This document shows, piece after piece, positions 1 through 14,900 of a stretch of 64,000 bases of DNA. Below the pieces are notes generated by a model. The model searched no databases, was not told the origin of the DNA, and saw nothing but the letters and a program-made list of their open reading frames with translations. Made by a program: the position numbers and the translations under genes. How positions within the stretch are numbered: position 1 is the stretch's first letter; every line of letters starts with the position of its first letter. The DNA is from Rhabdornis inornatus. Taxonomy: Eukaryota > Chordata > Aves > Passeriformes > Rhabdornithidae. Where the stretch lies: assembly GCA_013397075.1 (NCBI GenBank), contig VWZS01001987.1, positions 434,664-498,663 of the forward strand. The letters run 5' to 3'.

Positions 1-3000
1 TGTTTCTTCTTTTAGCAGGTTGAATGCCTGCCATTCAATCACTGGGAGGGATTTGCCAGGATAGACCCAGCATACATTTTGTAGCCTGAAGAGGGAGAAG
101 ATCAGGATTCCAATCCCTATTTTATAGTAGTGCTTTTGCTATTTTCAGAGACGAGAAAGAGCTACATGATTTTCTAAGACCACCACAAACAGAACTCTGC
201 CCCAAATTTTTGGGGGGTCCTTCTGCCTGTTCCAGCTGCAAAATCTGCATTGTATATCCTCTGATAGTTCAAGTGAATTAAGTCCGATTTTACACATAGA
301 AAATACAACAGTCAGCAAAAAGGATGAAGCATGCATTTTTATATAAAGCTTCATTTAATGTCCTTTGAAACCAGTGCAAAGCCCTGCATTGACGTCAGTG
401 AGCTTTCAGTCAGACTCATACCACTGTAAATGTAAATTCAAGCTTTCCAGTAGTAGAACTCATGTAATAAACCCCATTTTTGATGTACTGAACAGTGCAA
501 TCAGGCTCCCCTTTGATCATCCACAGCAATCTCCTCCTGTGGGTTTTAAAGCACGTTATGAAGGGAGGAAAGCATCATCAGCCTCAATTTGCAAGTGAGA
601 AAGAAGAGGCAGGAGGAGACAAAATGATTAGCAAGGCTGGCTACTACGTCAGTACAGAAATGAGAATATAGCATACCCTTCCTGACACCATGCTGGGCTC
701 TTATTAGATAAGTCACACTGATAAGAGGATCTAATTTATTACTGATATATCAAACAATCCTTCCTCTTCATCTTCCCAGGCAGAGCTTTCTGCAGGAATG
801 AGCTCCAAAAGCTTCCAGCACGAATTCCAATTGATACGGAGGTTAAAATCCCCACAACCAAGCAAAATGAACCAAGAAAAAGGGACCCTCCACAAGTCAT
901 AAACAAAAATGAAATGGTGCACAGTCCTTGTAAAATAAAAATGAAAAATTCAGTTTTGCAGTTGTAAACTTCCATATTGCTTTGCTCAGGTTTAATACTT
1001 TGTGCTGGCACTACACAGGTGTAAAGAGGACTAAAGTTTGATCCATTTGTGTTAGGTGAAGCAAACACATAATTTTCCAGTCCTTAAAAAAAAAAATCAG
1101 ATTCATTCAAATAAAGCCCTTATCCAATACTTTATGCATGATTTCCCCTGCTCAAAACCTACAGCACTGTCTTGCACCACTGACAGTGATTTGCAAGTAG
1201 TTTGCTGTCCCTAGATTTCAATGGACAGCATGAAGATAGCAGCATCACATTGCTTGCCAGAGATCCTCATCATTTATGCAGAGAAAAGCCTGATTAATTA
1301 ATCAGTCTTTATTTAAGCACAGACGAGGGAAGGGAAGCGGAGATACACAGGCACTCCAAAACAGACTCTGTAAGAAAGTGTTATTTTTAATATAAAAGAT
1401 TGGCTCACAGTGCAGTGTTCAAAGTCAGAAGCACTTAAAAACACCTTCAATTTATTTCTGTGAGCAGAGCAGTCACAGTCAGGAGAGCTGGAGCCCACTG
1501 CTGCTCGTGCAGCAGCAGCAAGCCTGTTTATGTAAGCTGCCAAGAATTAGTGTACACAAAATCACAGAGCACCCAGTTTGCAAACAGGAGGGAATGCTGT
1601 GGTGCCAGGGACACACACATGCACATCCTCCAGCTCCTCTCCAAGACGAGTGGGAAACGCTGAACTACCTGAACCTGGCATTCAGAGGTGCCTCCACAAG
1701 TCCAGTCCAAAGCTGCCAGATGAATGTTCCCTGGGATGTGTCCCTGCACATCAGTGTGACATCCCCTGGCAGGTTGAGTTAGGCTCAAGTGCTGGGTACT
1801 ACCTATGTCCTCCCCTGCAGCACACAGCTCCTGTCCTTCCCCCTCTCCAGCCCTGGGAGGGAGCTGCTGTCTCATTCCAGGGAGCTGTGTTCCAGGCCAG
1901 CAAGAGTGAGGGGCTTTCATGTCCTAATGAAATTAACCGCCTATGCAAATTAATATCTCTCTTTTCTCGTTTGGTGGGCAGCTGTACCCTTTTTGTAATC
2001 TCCCTTGCTGGGGGATGGAGGCAGCACCCCAAGCCCTCCTGCTAGTTTCTCAGCCCAGGCTCTGCCAGGGGACACGGGGCACTGCCATGCAGACAGCAAA
2101 ACAGAAATGCGATTTCCATATCACAGGACATACAGCACATGGCCAAGCTACTGCTACAGTCCCCCCCATGTCTCCAGCATTCTGTTTCTCTAGGGTGCTG
2201 TTATGTTTATCCCTAAAATCCCTTTCCTTAGCTATTTCCTATTCATCTAGACAACAACAAGCCATAGCTTTCCTTTGTGTCAGAGGAAAACCTTCCTTTA
2301 GATTTTCTGTGCCTTGCCCCAGAGGGGGTCTCAGATGGCCCAGAGACCTGGCTGACAGCTTCAGGGGCATGAAACACATGAGGATCCTTTATGCAGCTGG
2401 CATCTGAGATAACACTGTCTGTTTGGACCTAAGGAGGTCAAAATCCAAAGCTATTTTAAAAGTGGCTGTTCAGACGCAGCTAGTGGATTAACAAAGTCTG
2501 GGGAGCAAGCTTATGTCCCTTTCTTGCTGGGTGGCAGTGATGGGGCCTGTTCACAGCTCAGAGATGAACAGTTCTACATTAAGACAAAAAATATAAAGGG
2601 CATCTGTATTTATTTGCAGCAGTGCTTTCATAAGAACTGCCTGGAGCAATATTAGGATTGTGTCTCACAGAATTTACTAATCATCCGTAAAATACACATG
2701 CTTCTCCCCTGGGACTCATTAAGAGGGCTGGGGGTAGATGGGGCTGAGTCTGCCCTTCTCGGTGGTAGGTAGGAAAGGGAGCGTTGCCTACTGGAAAGGC
2801 TTGGGAATCACTGCCAGAGCAGGCTGTGATTTCATGCTAGGAAAAACTGTATCCCCTCAGTAAATGTACTTGGACTAGATTTTATGTAAGCAAACTCAGT
2901 AAAACCTTACTCATTCTTATGTCACTAATCCAGGCACCTCATAATTTGCAGAGGGTGGGGGGAGGAGAGGGAAATCGACACACTGCTGCTTGCCAGCCAA

Positions 3001-6000
3001 AACACAGCGCTGATTTCCCACTGCTCAGATTTCATTAATTTTCTGTAAGACAGCAGGAGAGTATTTGCTAATACACAGGAAGCCACAGACATCCCCCCCT
3101 GCAGGCATTTATTGCCTTTGCTCATCAATAATTGCTGTGTCCAACTGGACATCTGTGCACCGGCAGGTGGAGAGGCACAGCTTTCTTGACATGGCACGTT
3201 TTAATGGTCATAATGAAATGAAAGCATGCCAGTGGCTGCTTTTAGGGACATCAACCCTCTAATTTCTGTGTTGTTAAAACTCACACATTTTACAGGTCAG
3301 AATGTAGTGTCTTAATGTATCCTAGAGACAAGTCAATCTTCCTCTGCATCCTTGTGCCTTCCCTGCTCTTGCCAAGACAGCACAGTCATTATCTCCTCTG
3401 CTTTTCCATCCTTCCCTCTACCCACAAACACTTCAGAGGCATTGAGTAATTCAGTCACTGACTCTCAGAGCTGCCTCCCTACCCGCTGTGAGAGCATCCT
3501 TCTGAGGAAGAGCAAACATCTTCAGTGTCTTTGAGGAAGTCAGACAGCCTGAGTGCAGGAAATGTAGGATCTCTTGATCAGAACACACGTGGACTGAGCC
3601 CCATATACCCCAATACACGTCAGACCAACAGAGTCCCACTCTAGGACTTGGTAAGCTTTGGCTTCATGAAGCCATGGATGGGCTTTTATTGACCACTGGC
3701 AGCACCCAAAAGCTGTTTCTGCATAGGCAGAAAATTAATCAGTCTCTAAAACCTTTCCCAGGAACCACATTGCCCTCAGACACAATGTTCTCATCGTGCT
3801 GGTTGCTGGTTTTGTGGTTCCCCTTAACAGCCCCTGGTTCTCTCACTACTCTTTCCCCAGGAATGCTGCATTTTTCACACACAGGCACATAATTGTCAAG
3901 GCCAAATGCTGACATCCACTCTGTCCAAAGTTATTGCTCCACAAGCACACCACCATGTCATAAAAACATCCCAGCACCCACAAATCTGTCTCATTCCTCC
4001 TTAGTCAGGCCCTACAAGAATTTAGGACCACAGACAGCAGGAAGGAACTGAACAAGCACATCCACCAAGCAAGTCAAAACAGAAATATTCACCAAAAATT
4101 TTCTGTATGTTCTCACCTTTGGAAATCTTGGTACCAAACTGGACACTTTGCTACCAGTCGTGGAAATTAAAAGATAATGTCCTGACCTTTCTGCCCTATC
4201 ACTCGGTCATAATGACCATTTGGTCATTCTTTGGTCAGAAGGTCTCCCTGCATCTTCAGCAGAGAATATCACCACCCAAATTTTGCTTTAGTGACTTCCA
4301 CACAGAGCTCCCTCCAACCAGCATCTGCCTCATCCATCCAGGGGTGGGAAATGCCTGTACCATCAGCCCTGGCATGTCCTGTTCACAATAGCACTTCCAC
4401 ACAGCACCCTCAGCATTCCAGCTGGGAACAGCAGAACCTCCTCCCTCCAAGGAAAGGGGAAGAGGAAAGTAAGGACTTCTCACTCTCTGGTCATACACAC
4501 CCTGTGGTAACCCTCCAGGAAAACCCAGGATAAGCTCAGGGGAGCTTCATCCTGCATATTTACCTGCTTGGTCTGCACCAAGCAGGGGAAGATGTGGACT
4601 TTGGATCATCAGATCCTGAAGGATGGTGACAAATGCTCCCAGCTCTGCCCAGCCACAACCAGAAAAAGAACCAGCTGAAGAGAAAAAGTCAGTTTGGAGA
4701 TCCTCTGAAGAAGTCAGCTCCTTGTTTTCTGGTGTGTAATCAAAACCCCAAACCCAGCCCCATGTAAGTCACCCACCCCTCTCCATCAGGAGTGTTTCAC
4801 CACAGCTGCTGCTTTAGCCACTTCCAGCAATGAATGCATGAAACCTGGCACCAAGCTTCATGAGCTTTAGCTGTGCTATGATTCACACTTTCCTGCAATT
4901 ATTGTAATTTAATGGTATTGTTATATTTTGATCCTATTACATCTAATTAGATAAGACAGGGAAATTATCATCGTCATCAGAAGCCTGTACCTCACACCAG
5001 TTGATGACTATTAAGGTTTTAAGTGACATCCAGCATTTTAAGCTGAATTTTAATTCCCATTTAATTCCAGCTGTACTCCCAGTTCATATCACATTTCTAA
5101 TGAAAGGCTGGATTCCTGTCTGCCTTTGGGGCTCCCAGTCTGCAGGCCTGGGGAACACAGCCCCCTGGGAGCAGAGGCAGCACAGGAGCCACATCTCACT
5201 ATTCTTTGTCACTGAGGTTTGGGCCAGGAGTGTTGGCAAACTTAGCAGGGGACAACAGGCTAAGGACATGGTGACTTCAGTAACTCAGTATTGGCACTTC
5301 ACATGTGCATCAAACAGTGTCTCACCCTCACTGAGCACCCCCACTTTGTGAGGGAAAGCATTGGGAATGTCAGGATCTCTTGGGAAAACTCATCATTACA
5401 CTAGCACAAACTGGGACATGTATCACAGTACCTGGTGCAAACATTTTCAGGCAAGGTACGGATGTCCCAGACCCAAGGCTGTTTCCAAGTCACTTTTTAA
5501 GCTCTGCATAAGAATTCTACCAACCCATCATTTCCTCTGGTGGAAATTTTCCTTCACAACTGCCCACTTCCACTCCTTCCAGTCAGTCAGAAAATGTTAT
5601 TTCTTGAGCAATCACAGCCATAGCCTATGTCCTCATAACCAAGTCCCCCCTTCATTATCAACAAGGGACAGATGTGGAGAGAGGATTGTGGTTCTGCTTA
5701 TTATCCAGAAAGCTACTTGTTCTTTAAATGTCTTAAATTTGCATCTTTTGAGGTATTTAATTCAACTTTTCTCATCCCAAATTTTACGCTACAAAGAAAC
5801 ACTATTCAGTCCTGCCTGGCAGCAATTACTATGGCCCCAGTTTGATTCAGGATTCATGAAAAGGCTTCTATAGATTCTGGCAGCAGATTTGTTTGTTATT
5901 TTTATGGAATACTCATAGACTGCAAGTGATCACTGCAAGATTGTTACTGCTAAAGAACTTCCTTCAGGCTGGCAGTAGCTCAGTTTCCCTGCCCATGCAC

Positions 6001-8330
6001 ACAGAACACCAAGGACAGCAATGCCTTTAAATTAAAACTGTGAAGACTGAGCTGCCAATCATTAAATTCCTTACACATTATAAAAGAAAAAAAAAAAAAG
6101 AAAAAAAAAAGGCATATTTGAATAGAGGACTGCAAGTTCTAGTCTCCAGCTGGGATTTAGTGATGCTGAAATGTATTCACTGCTGGCACATTTTTCACAT
6201 GCCACAGGTATTTCTGAGCTTTTGGGAAACCACCTGGCTGGACTGGATCTGAGAAGGGACCTGACAATACAGATGGACTTACTCTGTCACCCACACAGTC
6301 AACAGGACATCCAGAGTTAACACCCAAACTCAGCACCAAATCAGTTTCTCAAGGAGAAATTCTAAGACCATGCTGTCCACTAGGGAAGGAGGAGATCACA
6401 GGAGCAAGGTGCTTCAGAAATTGAATTTGTCAGGTCAGAGTAGCTTAGTAGTCAGGCATAAGGTTTACTCCTTTCTGATTAGAAGTTAATTTAAGTTATT
6501 CATTGGAATTTCAAAACCCAGCCTTGCCATCAGGACTGTAATGCAGTAAGTATATAAAACCTCAACACAATTAAGGTAAAAAATGCTGTAAAGTACATTA
6601 ATAAAATAATTACATTATGTAATTATCCCCTTATTTGTATTCAAAAAGAAATCCTTTAAAGGCTTACTGAATAAAATTCAATAAGAGAAATAAAATTAGT
6701 CAATCAGCCAGTTAGTCTGTGATTAGGAGGACAGAAAACAGGCTGGCCATGTGTTTGTGGAAGATTATTTCTGTGGCATTCAACCTCAGGGTCAGGTAAG
6801 GAGAAGATGATGAAAGAAGAAAGCTGAGCAAGTGCAAGATCAACAGGATGAACTTCCAGTGGTAGGAAAAATACATTCTCAGTGGATCGAGGTGGGTCAA
6901 ACTGTGAGCATCACTGATGCTCACCACCATCCATGGAGTCTACAGGGACTACAAGAAAGTGATAAAAAGCCGGTTCTAAACATGGCAAGGCTTAAAATCT
7001 GTAATTATTTGTAGCCACTTTCAAATAGACACACAGACTTTTGCTCAAGCTGCCAACATTAGTGAGTAATTTTGAAAGCATGGGTACAGAGAGGCAGATG
7101 TATTTCATAATAACTCCAACACTCTGATTTTGATAACTAGATTGGAATTTGAACTTTCACTGATCTATTTTCTGGGTCATAGTGGGGCTGATAAGGAAGA
7201 AAAATGGACCACCTTTTCTGAGAAATATTACATGCTGCCTGGAACAGGATAAACAAGTGGTCAAAACATAATAGGGGAGGAAAGGGGAAAGGGGAAAAGT
7301 TCTTATCTCAGAATTTCCATTTATAGGACACAGAACCTGGGGAGAGGAGCAAGAGAAACCCGGTGTGTGGAAAGAGAATCAAAACTTCCAGGTCTTTGAG
7401 AACTTCAGTCTCAGGCAGCACCCACAGGGCTTTTAAGATCAGACATTTGAGAGGGTTTCACTTTGCAGAAGCTTAGAAGCTTTGGGGACTTTAGCCCCAA
7501 AAAACAAAAGTAAGATGTTTCAAAGTAGGTTAATTCTTAAAAGTTTACTCGAACTGCTAATTGCAAGGATGCTTTTGAGTAAATTAGATTGCTTAAATGC
7601 TGTGATGACTATAAAAATGTGAGGTCTATAAAAATTTTGCTAACAAGTTTCAAAAAATGCCACAAATCTCTACAAAATAATTCAGAGGAGCCAACCCTAG
7701 TATCATCCATGCAGTACTAAAACTGTGCATACAAGACACAAAATTCTGAAATTTTAATAAAGAAGAGTTGCAGAGAAGTTATTTAAAAGAACACTTTTTA
7801 CGTCATCAATGGAATTATCTGCATGAAATGTAACCAATGCCCTTGATACCTGTCCTGCAAAAAAGGTGCTGATGCTGTTATAAGAAATAAGAGGTAAATT
7901 ACCAACTAAATAATATATATCTCTGAATTATCAAAATATTAAAATCCCTTTGAGGCATCATTTGCTTGCTTCTAATTCGACCTTAGATGGCAGATTCTCA
8001 CAGGATAATGGTCTTATCATAATTATGAACTATTTTGCTCTTTCCAGCACATTTTGGGCTGATTTTCTGACAGTGTATTGTGGGTCTTTTTACCAGCTTT
8101 TACTGCTTGTTCTCCTTTATCACAGAGAAACCAAATTCTACATGTTGCATTCTTCCCTTCTTGACTGTGTTAAACATGAAGCCTCCTTTAATTCCAGTCA
8201 TTCCTAGTGAATATCGAACACCTTTGCTGCATCTCTGGATGCTCCTGCTGTAACAACAAGCATTCCCACCCTGATACCACATGCAGCATGTCAAGTGTTT
8301 TCAGGGTGAATCCAGAGAGGTGCCCCAATG
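1..8330. other. Non-coding region downstream of DUSP10, no gene seen
   Basis: Only short, overlapping chance frames are present; the longest is about 170 codons (5361-5873, plus strand) and resembles nothing known. AT-rich parts lie at 4.88-5.08, 6.45-6.7 and 7.5-7.96 kb. I see no RNA gene and no transposon apart from the A-tract near 6.1 kb. Confidence 0.7.
6082..6110. repeat. A-rich low-complexity tract
   Basis: Nearly pure A with two G interruptions. No gene-like sequence precedes it, so I do not read it as a retrocopy tail. Confidence 0.9.
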
Positions 8331-8398
8331 CAGGAGCAGAAATGGATGATCTTCATGATCCGTTCCAACACAAATCATTCTGTGGTTCCATGATTTGT
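8331..8398 (+). mobile_element. CR1 LINE 3' tail fragment
   Basis: The stretch GATGATCTTCATGATCCGTT followed by CCAACACAAATCATTCTGTG matches the last 50-60 bases of a CR1 element. It ends in a degraded ATTCTATG-type repeat. It is a short, diverged fragment on the plus strand. Confidence 0.7.
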
Positions 8399-10039
8399 TC
8401 CTTAGGCCAGAGCTTCTCTTGAAGGACTTCCAACCTGTCTTCTTCCTTCCACACCTTCTGCAAGCAGAACTGAGCCCTGAGATGTAATTCCCTTCCCTCA
8501 TTGTACAGACAGAATGCTGAGAGTGAGAACTAAAACCACACTTTAGCACATAAATGCCTGTCTGCCCAGAAAGAGGAGCAGAAACAAGAAAAGCTCCCCT
8601 GGCGTTGGTGCAAGGTGAGATTCCCAGGTCAGGGAGATCAGCCCTGGCTGGTGGCCAGCCCTGGGTCAGGATATGTTTCAGGAGCTCACATCCCTCAGAG
8701 TGTGGGCACAGCATTGCTACAAGCACAGCAGCACCACTGGCTCTGTGGTTTACTCTTAATATTGGCTTGGAGTTGACAGCTTCCAGGGCCTCCAGCTGGG
8801 CTGGATCCTCACAGGGGTATCCAACAGAGAATGTCCAGCTCGAACTCAGTCTCAGCTCAACAGCAAAGGAGAAGTTCTCTTGTCAAGACTACAAACACAA
8901 AACTCCCCTAAGGCCTTCTCTTACACTTTCAGGGTATCAAGCGAAGGATTTTCTCAGTAAACATAGCTGAGTGCTTCTAGTCTGAGTGCTCCCCCAGAGG
9001 GGATCAGACAAGTATTAGGAAGGAAGAACAGAAATACCTGCATAGAGTTTGTTGTTAGAAACCATCATCTAGAAGGGAAGCTTCACTTCCCTCAAAGTCT
9101 TGGCAGGCTGAAGAGACAGAAATTTTATTTGGGAAAGCCTGAAACTCTGCAACGTCCCTCTAAGTCAGTATTTTTTTTTAAAGATCTCTCACGAGCGTGA
9201 GAATACATCATTATTTCCTCTTAAGAAAATTTCACCTTCACATTAACACCCAATTCAGAGATATGTGTCTATTTGTACCCCCCTTTGCTGCCAGATAGTC
9301 TTGGTAGAACAAATACATTGCCAGCATCCTCCAGGCAAGGCACAGCAGCCTTGCAAGTGCTGTCCACCACTGACACAGACATTTTCCCATTTTCCTTTCC
9401 TACCCATAGCCCCATTAAATCTGGTTTAGCAGCAGCACAACTGCAGAGCCCATGCTGTGGGATTAATTGCCTGAAGATAATATGAACCCAACACAGGAGC
9501 CCCTTTCTGTGTTTTCTCTTCCACCATGGCCAGGCTGGATGCTTCCATCTGGTTTCCAACCACAAGTGAAAGGCTGGATTCCCCTGGAAGAGCAGCAGCC
9601 ACATTTCAGGGTGTCAGCACAGCACTCTGACATCATTTACAGACCTGGGTCACACTTGTGACATGGGCTGTGGAGGCAGGGGCTATGCACCAGGGCTCCT
9701 GCTGGTGACCTACACCAGTCCCTGGCCAGGCACCTCCACACTCTCAGGGGCCTTCAAAGACTGTGAAACAACCAAGGCAGGCAGACAAAGCTCCCCTCTC
9801 TCTCACATTTACTATTTGGGATTATTAGCCACTGGGAAGTGTTAGCATTCCTCATTGGAAGAAACACCATCGTTTCAAAAACTACCTACCCTGAGCCACT
9901 TTAAAAATGGTTCCTTCCCAGATGACCAAAAAGTTCTGAGAAAAGCCAAAAAACTTATTTTAACCAACAACTTTATTTCAGTTTAGATGTGCATTCAGAA
10001 GATGAAGCCCTTTTAGGGGGGTAAGCAATTGAACAGTTT
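8399..10039. other. Non-coding, nothing recognised
   Basis: No coding sequence, RNA gene or repeat is seen here after the CR1 fragment. Confidence 0.65.
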
Positions 10040-10270
10040 CATCACTAAAAAGGTTAAAGCAACATGCTCTGACCTTATCAAAAGGTTCCTTGCCGATTAT
10101 TTTCTAAATAAAACCCTTAGGAGAATTATGCATTCTATGCAATGTCTTGCTATTAATGAAATTAATCGTTTTCCTAATGAAATTTAAATTATTTTAATCT
10201 TCCTCATGAATAAAATCAAAACATTTTATTCCAAGCACTCTCATCAATTCAAGTTAAAAGAGAATTACCT
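10040..10270. promoter_or_regulatory. AT-rich enhancer-like block downstream of DUSP10
   Basis: Dense homeodomain-type TAAT cores (TATTAATGAAATTAATCG at about 10151-10168 and others) and POU-like motifs ATTATGCATT (10125-10134) and TATGCAAT (10136-10143) lie in non-repetitive sequence without open frames. Blocks of this type are common among deeply conserved non-coding elements. Conservation cannot be tested here. Confidence 0.25.
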
Positions 10271-11920
10271 AAGAGTACAATGGAAATAGATTAAATCAGC
10301 TTCAGATGTTCATAAAGGGGTGCTCAGCCTTGGCACCTACCCAGCATGGAAAAATTTAGCCTCAAATACCTCAGGTTCTGTCAAATTATGAGGAACAGAA
10401 ACCTGAGCCTTCTCATGACAAGTGCAAGGAAGCCACAGTGAGACAGAGTGAGCAGGGCAATGACAAAGTGCCCGAGTCTCCTCCATGGGGACACAGAATT
10501 TAACCTTTATGGCAAAAGGGCTGCAGGGAAGACCAGATGAACCTCAGGTGGGATAAGCTGCCAATGGCTGGGCATCCAGCCCTGTTTCCCAGTGTTAGGA
10601 TGCCTGTTGGACCCAACCAGCTCTCAGCCAGCTGGCCCCAGGGCCATCCTGGGAAGGTGGGGATCCGCCAGGTTCCCAAACCCTTGGATGGGCACACAAT
10701 TACTGCACTGCCCTCTGCAGGTGTCTGATCTCAGCCCAAAGCAGGGACTAAGGTGGACTTCTGGCCACATAGAAACTCCCTGCCTATCTGGTCACTGTTA
10801 CCATCTCTCTGAACCAGACCAATATCACAAACAAGTGAGTGAAGCAAAAGCAGTGGGGTTGCTCCAGCCCAGCTCCCAGGACTCATTTCTATCCCTGGTC
10901 AGCAGCTCACCTCAAGAGGTCCTGCTATCAACTGCCAGAGGTGGTGCTCCCTAATCCCCACCACTCAATGACAGGGAGAGACCTGTCATAGTCCCTCAAA
11001 TCCAGGTGAGGGGGGACTCTCACTTCTGTGCCAAATTTTCCCTGTCCATGACATCCTTTGTTTCTTCACATCTCCCTTACTTTTCAGCAAGGTGGTTATG
11101 TCTTTTACACCCTTCAATCATTAAAAGCCTGATTTTGTTTTCACCTTAAGGGTGAAAAAGGAAGAACAGAGAACATCATTTCCAGCTGAAATAGAAAGGA
11201 GAATTTCAGTAGGCAAACTATCATTATTCTGTGGGCATACACCATGTGCCTGGAATGCTGCTGGAGACACCTGGCAGACAGAAACATAGACTAGGAGAGG
11301 TTGAAGAAGCAAAAATACTATAGTAAACTTCCTTGGGATGTTAGGATGATGCAGAAATCCTTTTGCCCAGTTTCCCCATATGTGACCCTTACTCTGACAG
11401 GTTGCACCAAGCCATGGTTCCTCTGCTTCCTCACGTACAATGTGCGATCACCCTGGCGAAAGCAGGGCAAAAGTAGCAAGAGTTTATTTACTTAATTCTC
11501 CAGTGCTTTATCCAGCCACCTCAGGAATTCAGCTGGGAGGGCCATCAGGTTGAGCATATCCTGGACTGGATGGCTTGCAAAACGCTCTTTGCAAGGTGGT
11601 GAGTGGAGAAGGGCTCAGCTCTGCAGGTGCCCATCTCAAGATGGGCTGGCACTGACGGAGTGGTCCCACCCAGCTGCCAGCACTCAGCTGACACATCCCC
11701 ACCTCAGCAGTGAGCTGTAGGATGCTGCTAGCTTTGCAGCCTTCAAAGATGATACAACATGCACAACTAAAATGAAGGAAAAACAGGTGAGGAAAAAACC
11801 CTATCTTTCAACAGGCATTATTAGCCTGTCCCCAAAGCAAACCTCCTGCCTGCACAATATTTAGTGACCTGCATACCATGGAAGATGCTGGGACAATGGT
11901 TCACCCCTCACCAGCAGCAG
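10271..11920. other. Non-coding, nothing recognised
   Basis: Only chance frames are present. No repeat is seen before the CR1 fragment at 11.92 kb. Confidence 0.65.
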
Positions 11921-11983
11921 CCAATGGTCAGACTCAGTCTTGGAGGACTTTTCCAATTGTAACCATTCCGTGATTCTCTGAGT
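11921..11983 (+). mobile_element. CR1 LINE 3' tail fragment
   Basis: CTTGGAGGACTTTTCCAATT followed by GTAACCATTCCGTGATTCTC matches the CR1 end (TCTTTTCCAACC...ATTCTGTGATTCT). It is short and diverged, on the plus strand. Confidence 0.65.
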
Positions 11984-14900
11984 GCCTGCACTGCAGCACC
12001 TGCCAAAGCAGCGCTCTTGCTCAGCCTCAGGTCAGGGCTGCACAGACGTGTGTGCACCCTGGCAGCCTCCTGAAACACTGCAGAACCCCTCACACCCTGG
12101 GTCATCTCTGCTGTGGACAGCCCAGCCAAGTGCAAGTCCCTTCGGGGCTGTGCTGGAAGCTGCTCTTTTCCAAATACGTCGAAAACAGAAGGCCAGGGCT
12201 GGATGCAGGTTTGCTGAGATCAGGGCTATTCTGGTGCAGACAGTCTATGTGCTGCTGATAGGGAGGATTAATGAGCCAGCCTGCTCATCCCTTGCAATTA
12301 GGAACAACACTACAACTATTTTGGTGCCATTTCTCTGCTGAGCACTCAAACATCTTATCAGCCCCTTCTATATCTGCATGTAATCATGGCTTTGTTAAAT
12401 ATAGGAAGGTAACAGCCATATGAACAGTTGCTCTGCCCCTGGAGCTAAGGTGTGGAGGACCACTTGCTAATGCTCATACAATATTAGAGAGAAAGAAAGA
12501 AAGGGGTTTGGTGAATGGCACTAACAAGCCTTCAGTGTCACTTCGTGATGGCTAAAATTCCTCTGGCATTTTCAGTGCTCATAGGAGAGCTGGACACAAT
12601 GAGCACCTAATTTGCTCCAGCTGCAAGGAGAAGGCCCTCAGCATCTGAAGTTGTAGCTAATCACCACATTTATCAGTGTAAGAAATGGTTTTGTGATATT
12701 AGTAAAGGAGGAGGAATCCAAGCTCCTGGGCTCTGTTCCTCACTCTGCCCTGTGACCACTGAGATCCCTCTCATCCGCCCCAGCTGCAAAATGGGAGAGA
12801 CAACACCTGTCTAGAGGATGAGGTCTTACCTCCTGTTTTCATGCTGTTATTTACAAGTGTGGATGACACTTCAAGGCAGAGAGGACTTCCAAATAAACCA
12901 AATCCTTTCTTACGTCCAACACACTATGTTTCATACACATCCTATGGAGCAGTAAACATTTTATCTGCCTAGATTCCCTGACAAAGGTTATGCATTTGTG
13001 ACCGTGCATCAAATTGTCAATATGCTTCAAAATTCAGAGTAGGAACTGGACCTTTCAAACTTTCTGAGACTGTTACTGTTGCTACACACATACGAGTTCA
13101 GCTAAGTCAGCTGGAAGGAACAGCTCAACCAGGGCACTGGAGTTTCCCTTCCAGGTACTGTCACAGACCCCAGTCCAGAGGAGTTTCTCCAGCAGGTTGC
13201 ACCATGTCCTGATGGTCACCACAGCCCTCACCACTCCAGGGGCACAGCTGAAAACTGAGGAGGGAAATGAGCCATCAGTGTGCCCCTTTGTACCTGTTTG
13301 CCTCACACTGGAAAGGAGTCCCTACAAGCTGCTATCAGGAAGTGCAAAATTCTGTCCCGGGTGTTCAAGGGTTACAAGACAGAGCAAAGCATTGGGCTAC
13401 ATGCACAGCACTGCATCAAAGCTGGGTGCCTTGAAAAGAGCTTCCAAATGGATGCTAACAGGGCAAAGCTTGGTTCAGGACTGCCAGACCTTGTTCAGAT
13501 CTCTGAAAATATGAACAGCTCCGCAGCCACCTGCTAGTATCTCAGTTTTTCACATCAGCATCCTCTGCCATCACCCCAATGGGTTTTAACAACCAACATG
13601 CTCTCATTTAAGCTGCTGCCAATGCCTCTGCCTAGACATTCTGTACCTGCATGTGCCCTGGACCAGAGAGAGATTCTACGACCCAGCAGCCCTCTATCCA
13701 GAGTCCCTGCATCACATACAAACCTCTGCCCATCCTTATAGCAACTTACTATGCTGCTCTACAATGTGATCTTCTTTAAATGCTCCACTGGCGTCTGCCA
13801 GAAGTGCAACTTGATATGAAACTCACAAGTGCCAGACAGCTCCTTCATCTCTCCATGACAAATAAATCTTCAGGATAAATCCAAGCTCTCCAATGTCACT
13901 TCTTACATATAGACAATCAAAGAAACTAAGGTACAGACGTGTGAAGACAAGGCATATGAGTCACATTATATTTAACTCTATATTTAATTCTCATTTATTG
14001 ATTTATCCAACAGAAATGGTTTGTTACATTTTTAATTTTGCTCTCTGGTTCACATGAAGGTTTTTCAAGTGTTTCTGCACTGTGCTGAACTCTTCCCCTC
14101 CAAGATACAGCCATTCTTATCCTCAGGAATAAACCTTTAGGTTATTTTTCCTTGCCACTGAAATGAACCCAGCCCTGGAGCAGGAGCTCACAGGCTCTTG
14201 GCTCAATCTGACAAACTCCCGTCACATCCTGGGAAGACACTGAACAGATGGGCATCTCACAGGGCAGGATTTAAGCCAGACTGGATCCAGCCAAATTCAA
14301 CAGGACCTCAGATAGCTTCCAAGGCCAGGGACTGCATCTCTACATACAGGACACTGACTCCATAAAAATGCAAAGAGCAGAGCAGCTCAGACACCAAGTC
14401 AGCAGTAGGATTTCTGGCTGCACCTTGGGCAAGTTCTGCTACTGCTCCTCCCTCCAGCTCACCTGAGCTCACCTCTCCACCTGGGTGACCAACTAGAGAT
14501 GCTCAGCAGGTGATTGAAATATGCAATTTTGCCATCCCAACAGTGCCCCTTGTTCCTAGTAAGGAGGCAGTTGCAAGCTGGAATTGCTACAGGACATCTT
14601 GGGCTCTGGGCTCCCAAGAAGAGCTGATGCCTGATAATAACCACACCAGAAGCCCATCAAGACCATTGCAAATATTCATCCTGCTGCAATATGCCTTAAA
14701 AATGACTGACTGTAGGTTGCTTTCCTCCCAGTCTGAGGAATGACAAGACTGGAAAAGATGCAGAAGACAGCTAAAGCAAGACAAGAAAGAAGCCTGCTCT
14801 TCCAGCTCATGCTGCATTGGGACAAGGGCCTAACAGGAGGAGAGGAGACAGCAGAGGCAAGAAACCCCTCAGCAAAAGGAACACTGGACTGAGCAGAGAG

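Noticed and set aside
5361..5873. 170-codon plus-strand frame in the downstream region
   Set aside because: No recognisable motif, and it is similar to other chance frames here.
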